Virus record (IMG/VR): IMGVR_UViG_3300035188_000482
Span: 1 to 24,491 of that record
From: a virus
Direction: 5' to 3' (one strand)
Length of the DNA: 24,491 nt
This document shows positions 12,838 through 20,173 of this stretch, piece by piece; the stretch's first letter is position 1; each line of letters opens with the position of its first letter. The notes beneath the pieces were generated by a model. The model did not search any database and was not told the origin of the DNA. It saw nothing but the letters and a program-made list of their open reading frames with translations. Both the position numbers and the translations under genes were made by a program.

Positions 12838-14602
12838 TTTACTCTTCGACATCGAGACCAACGGTCTCTTACATCAAGTCACCAAAGTCCACTGCATAGC
12901 CCTGCTTGACACAGAAACAGGAGAACAGTGGTCCTACCGAGAGGAGAACATTCAGAAGGCTCTGGAGGAACTTTACGCAGCCGATACCCTCATAGGCCAC
13001 AACATCCTCGCCTTTGATCTACCGGTTCTCAAGAAGCTCTATGCTTTCAACAGACGCCCCGGCTGCAACGTCATCGATACCCTTGTCACTGCCCGCCTGA
13101 TGCATCCCCAGGTCAAACTCGAAGACTACAAGCGCATCAACTTCGAACCAAATTTGATCGGGAGTCACTCTCTGCGAGCCTGGGGTCTAAGGCTCGGTGA
13201 ACACAAGGGTGACTACACTGGCCCGTGGGACACATGGTCCCCTGAGATGCACAGCTACATGGAGCAAGACGTAAGGACGAACTTCCGTCTCCTGACGCAC
13301 CTCAAGCCCTGGGACTACCCACCAGTCCCTTTAGCACTAGAGCATCGGGTAGCGGAGATATGCCACCTGATGCACGAGCAGGGCTGGACGTTCGACAAGG
13401 AGAAGGCAGCGAAGCTCTATGTGGACCTTGTGAAACGCAAGGATCAACTGGAGCAGGAACTGATAGCGAAGTTTGGTCAGTGGGAGGAGGTGGACAAGGT
13501 CCTGATACCCAAGCGGGACAACAAGAAGCTTGGATACACAGCCGGTGTCCCGGTGACCAAGATGAAGACGGTGGTGTTCAATCCGGGGAGCAGAGTTCAC
13601 ATTGAGAAGAAACTCAAAGAAGCAGGATGGGAACCAACAGAGTTCACAGATAGCGGACGAGCGAAACTGGACGAAAGTGTCCTTGAGCGAATTGAGTTAC
13701 CGGAAGCCCGACAGTTGGTCGAGTATCTCCTTATCCAGAAGCGTCTTGGTCAGGTTGGGGATGGAGATTTCGGATGGCTTAAGCTGGTGCAAACAGACGG
13801 GCGTATCCATGGAACCATCAATTCATGTGGCACAATCACCGGACGGGCAACACATAACTCTCCAAATGTTAGCCAGGTTCCGTCCAACCGTGCGACATAC
13901 GGAAAAGAGTGTCGCTCTTGTTTCACAGTTCCACAAGGCTGGAAACTCGTGGGTGCTGACGTGGCGGGACTGGAGCTTCGAACTTTCGCAAACAGACTCT
14001 CAGCCTACGACGAAGGGGCCTACGCCAAAGCACTGATTGAAGGAGACATCCACACACACAATCAGCTTACTGCTGGTCTTGAGAGCCGAGACCAGGCCAA
14101 GACGTTCATCTACGCCCTGCTCTATGGGGCTGGTGACCAGAAGATTGGCTCAATCGTTGGTGGTAATGCGTCAAAGGGAGCAAAGCTCAGACACAGGTTT
14201 ATGAGTGAGCTTCCCGCCTACGCAAAACTCAAAGCCATCGTGGATAAGTCATCGACCAAGGGTTACATCAACGCTCTTGATGGACGCCCTTTGCAAATCC
14301 GCAGTCAACACTCCGCCCTCAACACACTACTCCAAGGGGACGGAGCCATCCTGTGTAAGCAGTGGCTCGTGAGTTTCTACGACTACATGGTGGCTCATGG
14401 CTATACACATGGCTACACAGGCGACTTCGTGATCTGCGGATGGATTCACGATGAGATACAGGTGGCTTGCCCTGAGCATCTCTCAGACATCGTGGGTAAT
14501 GCTTTGGTATCCAACGCCAGAGTAGCAGGAGAACCTTTTGGTTTCTCTGTTCCTTTGGACAGCAGTTACACCATCGGAAACAACTGGAGCGAAACACATT
14601 GA
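12824..14602 (+). CDS. DNA polymerase, family A (T7 gp5-like), CTG start
   Basis: 592 residues (T7: 704). It replicates phage DNA and has 3'-5' proofreading. Exo I is SLLFDIETNGLL with Asp9 and Glu11, Exo II is LIGHNILAFDLPVL, and Exo III is MEQDVRTNF. Polymerase motif A is GADVAGLELRTFANRL with Asp379, motif B is RDQAKTFIYALLYGAGDQKI with Lys426 and Tyr430, and motif C is GWIHDEIQVACPE with Asp543. An in-frame TGA at 12809 precedes the exonuclease motif, and no ATG, GTG or TTG lies between. CTG 12824 has GGGAG six bases upstream and is the likely start. A prediction limited to standard starts would begin at ATG 13100 and lose the exonuclease head. The thioredoxin-binding insertion of T7 appears reduced or absent. 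Confidence 0.93.
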   Translation: MSNRSLLFDIETNGLLHQVTKVHCIALLDTETGEQWSYREENIQKALEELYAADTLIGHNILAFDLPVLKKLYAFNRRPGCNVIDTLVTARLMHPQVKLEDYKRINFEPNLIGSHSLRAWGLRLGEHKGDYTGPWDTWSPEMHSYMEQDVRTNFRLLTHLKPWDYPPVPLALEHRVAEICHLMHEQGWTFDKEKAAKLYVDLVKRKDQLEQELIAKFGQWEEVDKVLIPKRDNKKLGYTAGVPVTKMKTVVFNPGSRVHIEKKLKEAGWEPTEFTDSGRAKLDESVLERIELPEARQLVEYLLIQKRLGQVGDGDFGWLKLVQTDGRIHGTINSCGTITGRATHNSPNVSQVPSNRATYGKECRSCFTVPQGWKLVGADVAGLELRTFANRLSAYDEGAYAKALIEGDIHTHNQLTAGLESRDQAKTFIYALLYGAGDQKIGSIVGGNASKGAKLRHRFMSELPAYAKLKAIVDKSSTKGYINALDGRPLQIRSQHSALNTLLQGDGAILCKQWLVSFYDYMVAHGYTHGYTGDFVICGWIHDEIQVACPEHLSDIVGNALVSNARVAGEPFGFSVPLDSSYTIGNNWSETH

Positions 14603-14703
14603 AACTGGATGAAGCAATAGAGGTCGCGGTCTACCTGTTGATGGTGGTCACGATAGCCGCCCTAATCAACGCAATCGTATTAGCAGGAGCAATCGGACAT
14701 TGA
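14599..14703 (+). CDS. Small membrane peptide (34 residues)
   Basis: TTG 14599 overlaps the polymerase stop (TTGA) and has GGAG ten bases upstream. The product begins MKLDEAIEVAVYLLMVVTIA and ends ALINAIVLAGAIGH: an acidic head and one transmembrane helix. Its own stop overlaps the next TTG in the same TTGA pattern. This repeated arrangement supports real translation by re-initiation. No family recognised. Confidence 0.5.
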   Translation: MKLDEAIEVAVYLLMVVTIAALINAIVLAGAIGH

Positions 14704-14972
14704 TCGACCAGAAACTGTTTGACATCGTTCTGGAAGCCTTCACTCGTTCCTTCACTGTCCAATCAGACTTCGCCAGAGCCAACGCTCCCTATGTAGCTAT
14801 GGCTGCCTCCTTGGGGCTCATCTCAACCAAGGTCCACAACAACATCTTCAGTAGCGAGTGGCGACCCACAGTCAAGGGTCTCACCTGGCTCGACCGTAAG
14901 GGTATCGATGTTGCTGAGGAGACATGGTCTGAGGCTCCAGTAGACCACACGGACACTGATGAAGAAACGTAA
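14700..14972 (+). CDS. Hypothetical protein (90 residues)
   Basis: TTG 14700 has GGAG ten bases upstream and overlaps the preceding stop. The middle, YVAMAASLGLISTKVHNNIF, then SSEWRPTVKGLTWLDRKGID, reads like a small winged-helix or RNA/DNA-contacting fold seen in phage accessory proteins, but I cannot name a family. The end is acidic (DHTDTDEET). It overlaps the next ATG by 14 nt. It sits between DNA polymerase and thyX in the tightly packed middle operon. Confidence 0.55.
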   Translation: MIDQKLFDIVLEAFTRSFTVQSDFARANAPYVAMAASLGLISTKVHNNIFSSEWRPTVKGLTWLDRKGIDVAEETWSEAPVDHTDTDEET

Positions 14973-15165
14973 AGCCTTTGTGGTTCGCAAGGGGGAACTC
15001 TTCGTTGCCCCGAGATACATGCAGCGGGCTCTGGTTTCCTTCGAGAAGGCTGAACTGTTTCGCTACAGGGCAGCAGCGAGACGCATAGCATACACGAAGC
15101 AGGCTGATGAAATCATGGAAGTAACGATAACACTAGAGACACCAAATGAAGATCGAACTGATTGA
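14959..15165 (+). CDS. Small basic hypothetical protein
   Basis: 68 residues, strongly basic: MKKRKAFVVRKGELFVAPRY, then a helix with FRYRAAARRIAYTKQ and a more acidic end. It overlaps the upstream gene by 14 nt and thyX by 20 nt, consistent with operon coupling. Basic charge suggests nucleic-acid binding. No recognised domain. Confidence 0.5.
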   Translation: MKKRKAFVVRKGELFVAPRYMQRALVSFEKAELFRYRAAARRIAYTKQADEIMEVTITLETPNEDRTD

Positions 15166-15811
15166 CCATATGGGTTCAGATAACTCAGTGGTAGATGCAG
15201 CAAGAGTAAGCTTCGAGAAACTTTCGACAAACTACACGGACCATGAGAACTCAAGGCTAATCACTTACCTTGCCTATAACGGCCACTGGTCCCCCTTCAC
15301 TCACCAATTCATCACCTTCCGCATCAAGGCACCTGTGTTTGTCGCAAGGCAACTTGCCAAACACCAGGTAGGCTTTGCGTGGAATGAGGTGAGCCGAAGG
15401 TATGTCGATAGTGACCCGGAGTTCTACATGCCTGACTATTGGCGCAAGAGGGCTCCGAGCATCAAGCAGGGTAGCAGTGAGGACATCGTGTTCATCGAGC
15501 CGATGTTGGACATGGAGACCGATACAGGCTGCGTCCATCTACCTTCGGAACTCTTTGAGGCAGCCAAGGAAACCTACAAGGGCCTGCTGTCGCTCGGAGT
15601 ATGCCCTGAGCAGGCACGCATGGTTCTCCCACAAGCAGCCATGACCGAGTGGATATGGTCAGGCTCCCTGTATGCCTGGAGTCGCATGTGTAAGCTCCGG
15701 CTGGACAAGCATACACAACAGGAAACCAGAGAGGTTGCAGCGGCTATCAGCAAACTGATTGAGCCTTTGTTTCCTCTGTCATGGAAGGTGCTGACCGATG
15801 GGCATGAGTAA
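15146..15811 (+). CDS. thyX: FAD-dependent thymidylate synthase ThyX
   Basis: 221 residues. It converts dUMP to dTMP using methylene-tetrahydrofolate and NAD(P)H with FAD, supplying thymidine for phage DNA. Family marks are DAARVSFEKLS, HWSPFTHQFITFRIKAPVFV, the ThyX signature region RQLAKHQVGFAWNEVSRRYV, and the C-terminal EQARMVLPQAAMTEWIWSGS, then LRLDKHTQQETREVAA. The signature differs from the textbook RHR-x7-S: Lys-His-Gln replaces Arg-His-Arg, and eight residues precede the Ser. I believe this form occurs in other phage ThyX proteins, so activity is still likely. It overlaps genes at both ends. Confidence 0.93.
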   Translation: MKIELIDHMGSDNSVVDAARVSFEKLSTNYTDHENSRLITYLAYNGHWSPFTHQFITFRIKAPVFVARQLAKHQVGFAWNEVSRRYVDSDPEFYMPDYWRKRAPSIKQGSSEDIVFIEPMLDMETDTGCVHLPSELFEAAKETYKGLLSLGVCPEQARMVLPQAAMTEWIWSGSLYAWSRMCKLRLDKHTQQETREVAAAISKLIEPLFPLSWKVLTDGHE

Positions 15812-16001
15812 CTCAGCCTTGTTCCTGATGGCTGCTCTGGCTTTCCTTCTGGTGCTGTTGGGTTGCTCTGTGCCGCTTACAGACACCAACGGCTACTACT
15901 CCAGGATGCCGAGAGAACACCAGAGTTACTGTCAGGTGACTAAAGGTAAGGTTGTGTATTTCGTTCCGTGTAACTCGATCAAACATGATGAGGAAATATG
16001 A
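15798..16001 (+). CDS. Small lipoprotein
   Basis: 67 residues. The signal peptide SALFLMAALAFLLVLLGC ends in the lipobox LLGC, with Cys23 the predicted lipidation site. A 45-residue exported part with two more Cys (SYCQVTKGKVVYFVPC) follows. GGAAGG lies nine bases before ATG 15798; ATG 15804 is an alternative. It overlaps the thyX end by 14 nt. Being among replication genes rather than in the lysis cassette, it is unlikely to be a spanin. Superinfection exclusion at the envelope is a reasonable guess from known phage lipoproteins. Confidence 0.65.
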   Translation: MGMSNSALFLMAALAFLLVLLGCSVPLTDTNGYYSRMPREHQSYCQVTKGKVVYFVPCNSIKHDEEI

Positions 16002-16246
16002 GCAACTTTGAAACTGGATGGGTGCTTGTAGGACACAGTGCAGATGAAGGCACTGAGCAGCTTTTCAGCAAGCTCTCGTCCTACGGAATCATCCCCAAGG
16101 AGTTCATGCTCTACGGGGACATTCGGACCTTCATTCGGGCCAATAGTCTCCCTGAGAATGAGGCCATGGCTTTCCACAAGGGACACTTCATCGGGAACAT
16201 TAGTCAGGTGGATGACTACCTGAACGGAAGAGGACTGCGGAACTAA
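15998..16246 (+). CDS. Hypothetical protein (82 residues)
   Basis: ATG overlaps the previous stop (ATGA), and its stop shares one base with the next ATG. The protein begins MSNFETGWVLVGHSADEGTE and has a mixed alpha/beta pattern (YGDIRTFIRANSLPENEAMA, then FHKGHFIGNISQVDDYLNGR). No known family. Position in the coupled operon suggests expression with the nucleotide-metabolism genes. Confidence 0.55.
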   Translation: MSNFETGWVLVGHSADEGTEQLFSKLSSYGIIPKEFMLYGDIRTFIRANSLPENEAMAFHKGHFIGNISQVDDYLNGRGLRN

Positions 16247-16545
16247 TGAAGCCAATACTGGTCGATCAATGCGACCACTACAACAGCAAGACACATAACT
16301 GCAACAGGTGTGGCCGTGGGCTGCCTGATGTGTGCCTTGAGTTCGAAGAGATGAAACGGAAGGCTGAAGCTTATGAAAAACTCCCAGGTAAAAATGTTCC
16401 ACACAGCGGTTCCACGAGTTCGTCACAGGGGGCGGGTTCGGACCCCACCAGTGTGTCTGTGGGTTCAGTCGAAGCACCGAAAGAACCAAAGAAAACCCGT
16501 GGCCGCCCAAGGAAAGTAACAAGTGAAACGAACATTACTGATTGA
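16246..16545 (+). CDS. Zinc-binding, AT-hook-like small protein
   Basis: 99 residues. The head has four Cys (DQCDHYNSKTHNCNRCGRGL, then PDVCLEF; Cys9, Cys19, Cys22, Cys30), suggesting a zinc site. A Ser/Gly/Pro-rich linker follows. The end, KKTRGRPRKVTS, contains the AT-hook core GRPRK, which in known proteins inserts into the minor groove of AT-rich DNA. It overlaps the exonuclease gene by 23 nt. A DNA-binding protein is likely; its role is unknown. The C-terminal hook partly reflects the overlap region, so it also constrains the exonuclease start. Confidence 0.55.
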   Translation: MKPILVDQCDHYNSKTHNCNRCGRGLPDVCLEFEEMKRKAEAYEKLPGKNVPHSGSTSSSQGAGSDPTSVSVGSVEAPKEPKKTRGRPRKVTSETNITD

Positions 16546-17278
16546 TGGCGATGAGTTCGTTCATGTCTGCTCATCGGCTGTGGAATATGAGGCGAGGTGG
16601 GACGACCAGAACATCATCCTCGCCAGTAACGTAGAGGAGGCATGGGATGCCTTTCTGGGACGCCTTAAGACTGTTCACGATGCTATTGAGGGCGAAAAGG
16701 TCCTTCGGTTCGCTTTCACTGGATCAGAGAACTTCCGAAAGTCACTATATCCTGACTACAAAGCAAAGCGTAGTGGACGTAAGCCGCTATGTTTCTCAGA
16801 CCTCAAGGGGCGAGTACACGAGAACTTTGATTGTCACACGGAACCATCCCTAGAAGCCGATGACCTCCTTGGTATCTGGTCAACCGATGGCAACCACGAG
16901 AACCCTGTAGTCATCTCTCAGGACAAGGACATGCTCACCCTACCTACCACTATCTGGAGGGACGGTGGCCTCGTGGTCCTTGGTCAGGGTGACGCTGACT
17001 TCCACTGGCTGAAGCAGACACTGACCGGAGATACCTCGGATGGCTACCCAGGCTGTCCGGGGTTTGGTCCTGTGTCCGCTGAGAAGCTCCTGGATACCTT
17101 TGTAGCTCTGGATGGCTCATTCCTCGTTGATGAGGCGTGGAAGGCTATCGTTCAACACTACGAGAAGAAGGGGCTCTCAGCAGCCGATGCTCTCACACAG
17201 GCAAGACTTGCTCGGATACTCCGGGCAACTGATTGGGACGAAGAGAAACGAGAGGTGAAACTTTGGACACCAAACTAA
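16523..17278 (+). CDS. 5'-3' exonuclease (FEN/T7 gp6-like)
   Basis: 251 residues from GTG 16523, with GGAAAG upstream. It removes RNA primers and degrades DNA from 5' ends, feeding host nucleotides to phage synthesis. Metal-binding acidic sites are seen in LLIDGDEFVHV, EPSLEADDLLGIWSTD and VISQDKDML. The helix-three-turn-helix DNA-binding element is TGDTSDGYPGCPGFGPVSAE. It is shorter than T7 gp6. It overlaps the following TTG-started gene by 16 nt. Confidence 0.92.
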   Translation: MKRTLLIDGDEFVHVCSSAVEYEARWDDQNIILASNVEEAWDAFLGRLKTVHDAIEGEKVLRFAFTGSENFRKSLYPDYKAKRSGRKPLCFSDLKGRVHENFDCHTEPSLEADDLLGIWSTDGNHENPVVISQDKDMLTLPTTIWRDGGLVVLGQGDADFHWLKQTLTGDTSDGYPGCPGFGPVSAEKLLDTFVALDGSFLVDEAWKAIVQHYEKKGLSAADALTQARLARILRATDWDEEKREVKLWTPN

Positions 17279-17505
17279 AGGTCCCTGATGGTTGGTCATC
17301 GGACTACTACAAGATTCCACAGGGGGCTCAGGAGCTTGGGGACCTGATTGAACACCGAGCCATGAACTTCAACGTGGGCAACATCTTCAAGGCTGCCTAT
17401 CGGCTTGGCTCAAAGCCCGGTGTGTCTGACCTGTATGACCTGAAGAAGATCAAGTGGTTTGTGGAGCGAGAGATAGCGAGGGTTGAGCGTGAGCAAGGTA
17501 ACTAA
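17263..17505 (+). CDS. DUF3310 (SaV-like) nucleotide-kinase-associated small protein
   Basis: 80 residues. The family pattern is YYKIPQGAQELGDLIEHRAM, NFNVGNIFKAAYRLGSKPG, and DLYDLKKIKWFVEREIARV. DUF3310 proteins are common in tailed phages, where they stand alone or are fused to nucleotide-metabolism domains; the biochemical role is unknown. TTG 17263 is preferred over TTG 17233 because AGAGGTG lies just upstream and the domain starts soon after. It overlaps neighbours at both ends, typical of this operon. Confidence 0.8.
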   Translation: MDTKLKVPDGWSSDYYKIPQGAQELGDLIEHRAMNFNVGNIFKAAYRLGSKPGVSDLYDLKKIKWFVEREIARVEREQGN

Positions 17506-17746
17506 ATTTCCAAGCAAGGATGAACCTGAAGATGACCCTATTGAGCCTGTGCGGTTCCCTGACTTTGCTACAGTTGAGTCAATGCTCCAGGGCAAACCCC
17601 TTGAAAGCATCATGCTTATCACGGTGAACTCAGAGGGTAGCGTCAGTCACTACGCCTCTGGGGTTACAACGATGGAAGCTCTCGGTCTCATTGAGATGCT
17701 CAAGCACTCAGTGTTTCTCGGAGACATGGGGTATGGCGATGAGTAA
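17489..17746 (+). CDS. Hypothetical protein (85 residues)
   Basis: GTG 17489 has GAGGG six bases upstream; TTG 17483 is in frame. The protein has an acidic linker (SKDEPEDDPIEP), then a segment that looks like two strands and a helix (ESIMLITVNSEGSVSHYASG, then VTTMEALGLIEMLKHSVFLG). I have seen similar small phage proteins of this shape but cannot assign a function. It overlaps the pyrophosphohydrolase start by eight nt. Confidence 0.6.
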   Translation: MSKVTKFPSKDEPEDDPIEPVRFPDFATVESMLQGKPLESIMLITVNSEGSVSHYASGVTTMEALGLIEMLKHSVFLGDMGYGDE

Positions 17747-18161
17747 GCAACTGGAGCTACCCCTGGAAATCGACAGGGTAGGACTGGTCAAGCAGTTTCA
17801 GAAGGCTGACCCTGATTACCCGAGTGAGAAGAGCTTCCACTGGAGCCTGATCCGCGAAGAGGTCAACGAGGTAGCCAAGGCATACGCTGAGTTACTGAAG
17901 GAACTGACGGACCTCGAATATGTCCTCGTGGGAGCCACAGTCAAAGGTATCCACGAGCTTCCTGAAGACATCGTTACGAACCTCTATGCCTTCGAGCATC
18001 TCTATCAGGCTATCCCTCCTTCTATCCTGAACGAAGCTTTCGTTCGTGTCCACAAGAGCAACATGAGCAAGCTGACTGGCGGCAAACTCGTGAAGCGTGA
18101 GGACGGAAAGATACTCAAGCCTGACACCTATGAACCCCCGAATATGATGGAGCTTGTCTAG
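17739..18161 (+). CDS. MazG/HisE-like nucleotide pyrophosphohydrolase
   Basis: 140 residues. It probably hydrolyses nucleotide triphosphates or alarmone-like compounds to adjust the pool. An all-helical fold with paired acidic motifs for Mg2+ is visible: IREEVNEVAKAYAELLKELT followed by DLEYVLVGATVKGIHELPED, the EExxE...ExxD arrangement of the superfamily. The C-terminal VRVHKSNMSKLTGGKLVKRE, then DGKILKPDTYEPPN, matches phage members annotated as phosphoribosyl-ATP pyrophosphohydrolase-like. ATG 17739 is chosen; ATG 17733 is also in frame. It directly precedes the ribonucleotide reductase. Confidence 0.82.
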   Translation: MSKQLELPLEIDRVGLVKQFQKADPDYPSEKSFHWSLIREEVNEVAKAYAELLKELTDLEYVLVGATVKGIHELPEDIVTNLYAFEHLYQAIPPSILNEAFVRVHKSNMSKLTGGKLVKREDGKILKPDTYEPPNMMELV

Positions 18162-18163
18162 TT

Positions 18164-20173
18164 TTGGTTAGCACACGAGCAGAGATTGTAACACGCAGGA
18201 CATACAACAGACCCAAAGACAAGGAGGGCAAAGTCTTCGAGACCTGGGAAGACACCATCGACCGGGTCATCAGTCACCAGAAGTGGCTGTGGGAACGAGC
18301 CAAGAGAAAACTCTGGCACACCGAGGACCAGAAGCTTACCGAAGAAGAGGAGAAAGAACTTGAGGAACTTCGGCTTCTCTTCCTTAGCCGAAAGGCGCTA
18401 CCCTCCGGGCGGACACTATGGCTCGGAGGGACTGAGATTGCGAAGACGAGGGAAGCATCCCAGTTCAACTGTAGCTTCCTCAGGATCGAGACTGTCTACG
18501 ATGTTGTGGACGCCTACTGGCTACTTCTACAGGGTTGTGGAGTGGGCTTCTCGCCGGTTACGGGAACTCTTAACGGCTTCACGAAACCAGTAGAACTCGA
18601 AGTAATCCGGTCCACCAAGACTGACCCACAGCACAAAGGCAACCCAAACAACGTCGAATGGTTCGAGGAAGGCATAGCGGCAGAGAGTGGCTATGGCCAC
18701 ATCAGAGGCGCGCGGTGGTTCATCAAGGTAGGGGATAGCGCCGAAGCATGGGCCAAGCTCCCCGGTAAACTCCTGGCTAACAAGATCGAATGCGAGAAGT
18801 TAATACTTGACTTCTCGGAGATACGTCCAGCAGGCACACGGCTCTCAAGCTACGGCTGGATCAGTAGTGGCGACGAGTTAATAGCAGACGCCATGACACA
18901 GATGGTTCGCATCCTGAACATCAGGAACAACCGACTGCTCACTGCTATCGACATCCTCGACATCCTCAATCTACTCGGGTCAACTCTCAGCAGCCGTAGG
19001 TCTGCCGAGATTTGCTTGTTGCCTTATGGTGACCCGGAGACTCTGGACTTCGTCAATGCCAAGAGTGACCTTGCAGCCACCCCGTGGCGGACACAGAGTA
19101 ACAACAGTCTCGTGTTTTACCACAAGCCTGCCAAGAGTGACCTTGAGAAACTCTTTGCTCTTATGGTTGCGAATGGTGGCTCTGAGCCTGGCCTAATCAA
19201 CGCTCAGGCTGCCCTCAAGCGGGCTCCGTGGTTTAAAGGCGTCAATCCGTGCGCTGAGATTCTCCTCGGGACCAAGAGCTTCTGTAATCTCACTGAGATT
19301 GACCTGAGCAAGTTCAATGGTGACGAGGAGGCGCTCCATGCTGCTGCGAGACTCATAGGCCGAGCGAACTATCGTCAGACCTGTGTGAACCTCGAAGATG
19401 GCATCCTGCAACGCTCATGGCACGAGACCAATGAGTATCTCAGGCTGTGCGGTGTTGGCCTGACTGGCATCGTGGGATGGGAACACCTCAATGACCCCAA
19501 GAAGGTGGAGGCCGTCAAGAAGTGGGCTGGTAAGGGTACCACAAGCATGGCGAGAGAGCTTAGGCTACCCCTGCCCAAGGCTGTGACCACAGTGAAACCC
19601 TCGGGAACTCTGAGCAAGATTATGGATACGACTGAAGGTGTCCATAAGCCTCTTGGTCGCTACATCTTCAACAACATCAAGTTCAGCATCCATGATCCGA
19701 TAGTCGCTCAGGCTCGCAAGGCGAACTACCGGGTCTTTGATGACCCCTACAACAAGGATGCTGTGCTGGTCACCTTCCCTGTGGAATATGAGAACGTCAA
19801 GTTCACCGATGTTGACGGTAAGGAAGTGAACACCGAGTCAGCTATCGACCAACTGGAGAGATACCGTTGGCTGATGGATAACTATGTGGAACACAACTGC
19901 TCCATCACCATCTCCTACAGTGAAGATGAGGTGCCGGGAGTTATCTCGTGGCTCCTCGACAACTGGGACACCTATGTTGGTGTGTCGTTCATCTTCAGGA
20001 ATGACCCCACGAAGACAGCAGAGGACCTTGGGTATGCCTATCTCCCGCAAGAGGTAGTCACCAAGGAATCCTATGAGGCGTATGTAAGCACCCTGAAGCC
20101 CCTTAAGCTGACTGACAGCCTTGAGGAGATTCAGGATGAGCGTTGTTCAACTGGAGCATGTCCCGTCAGATGA
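18164..20173 (+). CDS. Class II (adenosylcobalamin-dependent) ribonucleotide reductase
   Basis: 669 residues. It reduces ribonucleotides to deoxyribonucleotides with a B12-generated radical and needs no oxygen. TTG 18164 has GGAG 11 bases upstream. Key residues by analogy with the monomeric Lactobacillus enzyme: redox Cys103 in SQFNCSFLRIE and Cys374 in SFCNLTEI, radical Cys363 and Glu365 in NPCAEILLG, and the C-terminal shuttle pair Cys661/Cys666 in RCSTGACPVR. The Pro-rich PSGTLSKIMDTTEGVHKPLG is the phosphate-binding loop. No separate small subunit is present, as expected for class II. The phage must use host cobalamin. It overlaps the methyltransferase start. Confidence 0.93.
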   Translation: MVSTRAEIVTRRTYNRPKDKEGKVFETWEDTIDRVISHQKWLWERAKRKLWHTEDQKLTEEEEKELEELRLLFLSRKALPSGRTLWLGGTEIAKTREASQFNCSFLRIETVYDVVDAYWLLLQGCGVGFSPVTGTLNGFTKPVELEVIRSTKTDPQHKGNPNNVEWFEEGIAAESGYGHIRGARWFIKVGDSAEAWAKLPGKLLANKIECEKLILDFSEIRPAGTRLSSYGWISSGDELIADAMTQMVRILNIRNNRLLTAIDILDILNLLGSTLSSRRSAEICLLPYGDPETLDFVNAKSDLAATPWRTQSNNSLVFYHKPAKSDLEKLFALMVANGGSEPGLINAQAALKRAPWFKGVNPCAEILLGTKSFCNLTEIDLSKFNGDEEALHAAARLIGRANYRQTCVNLEDGILQRSWHETNEYLRLCGVGLTGIVGWEHLNDPKKVEAVKKWAGKGTTSMARELRLPLPKAVTTVKPSGTLSKIMDTTEGVHKPLGRYIFNNIKFSIHDPIVAQARKANYRVFDDPYNKDAVLVTFPVEYENVKFTDVDGKEVNTESAIDQLERYRWLMDNYVEHNCSITISYSEDEVPGVISWLLDNWDTYVGVSFIFRNDPTKTAEDLGYAYLPQEVVTKESYEAYVSTLKPLKLTDSLEEIQDERCSTGACPVR

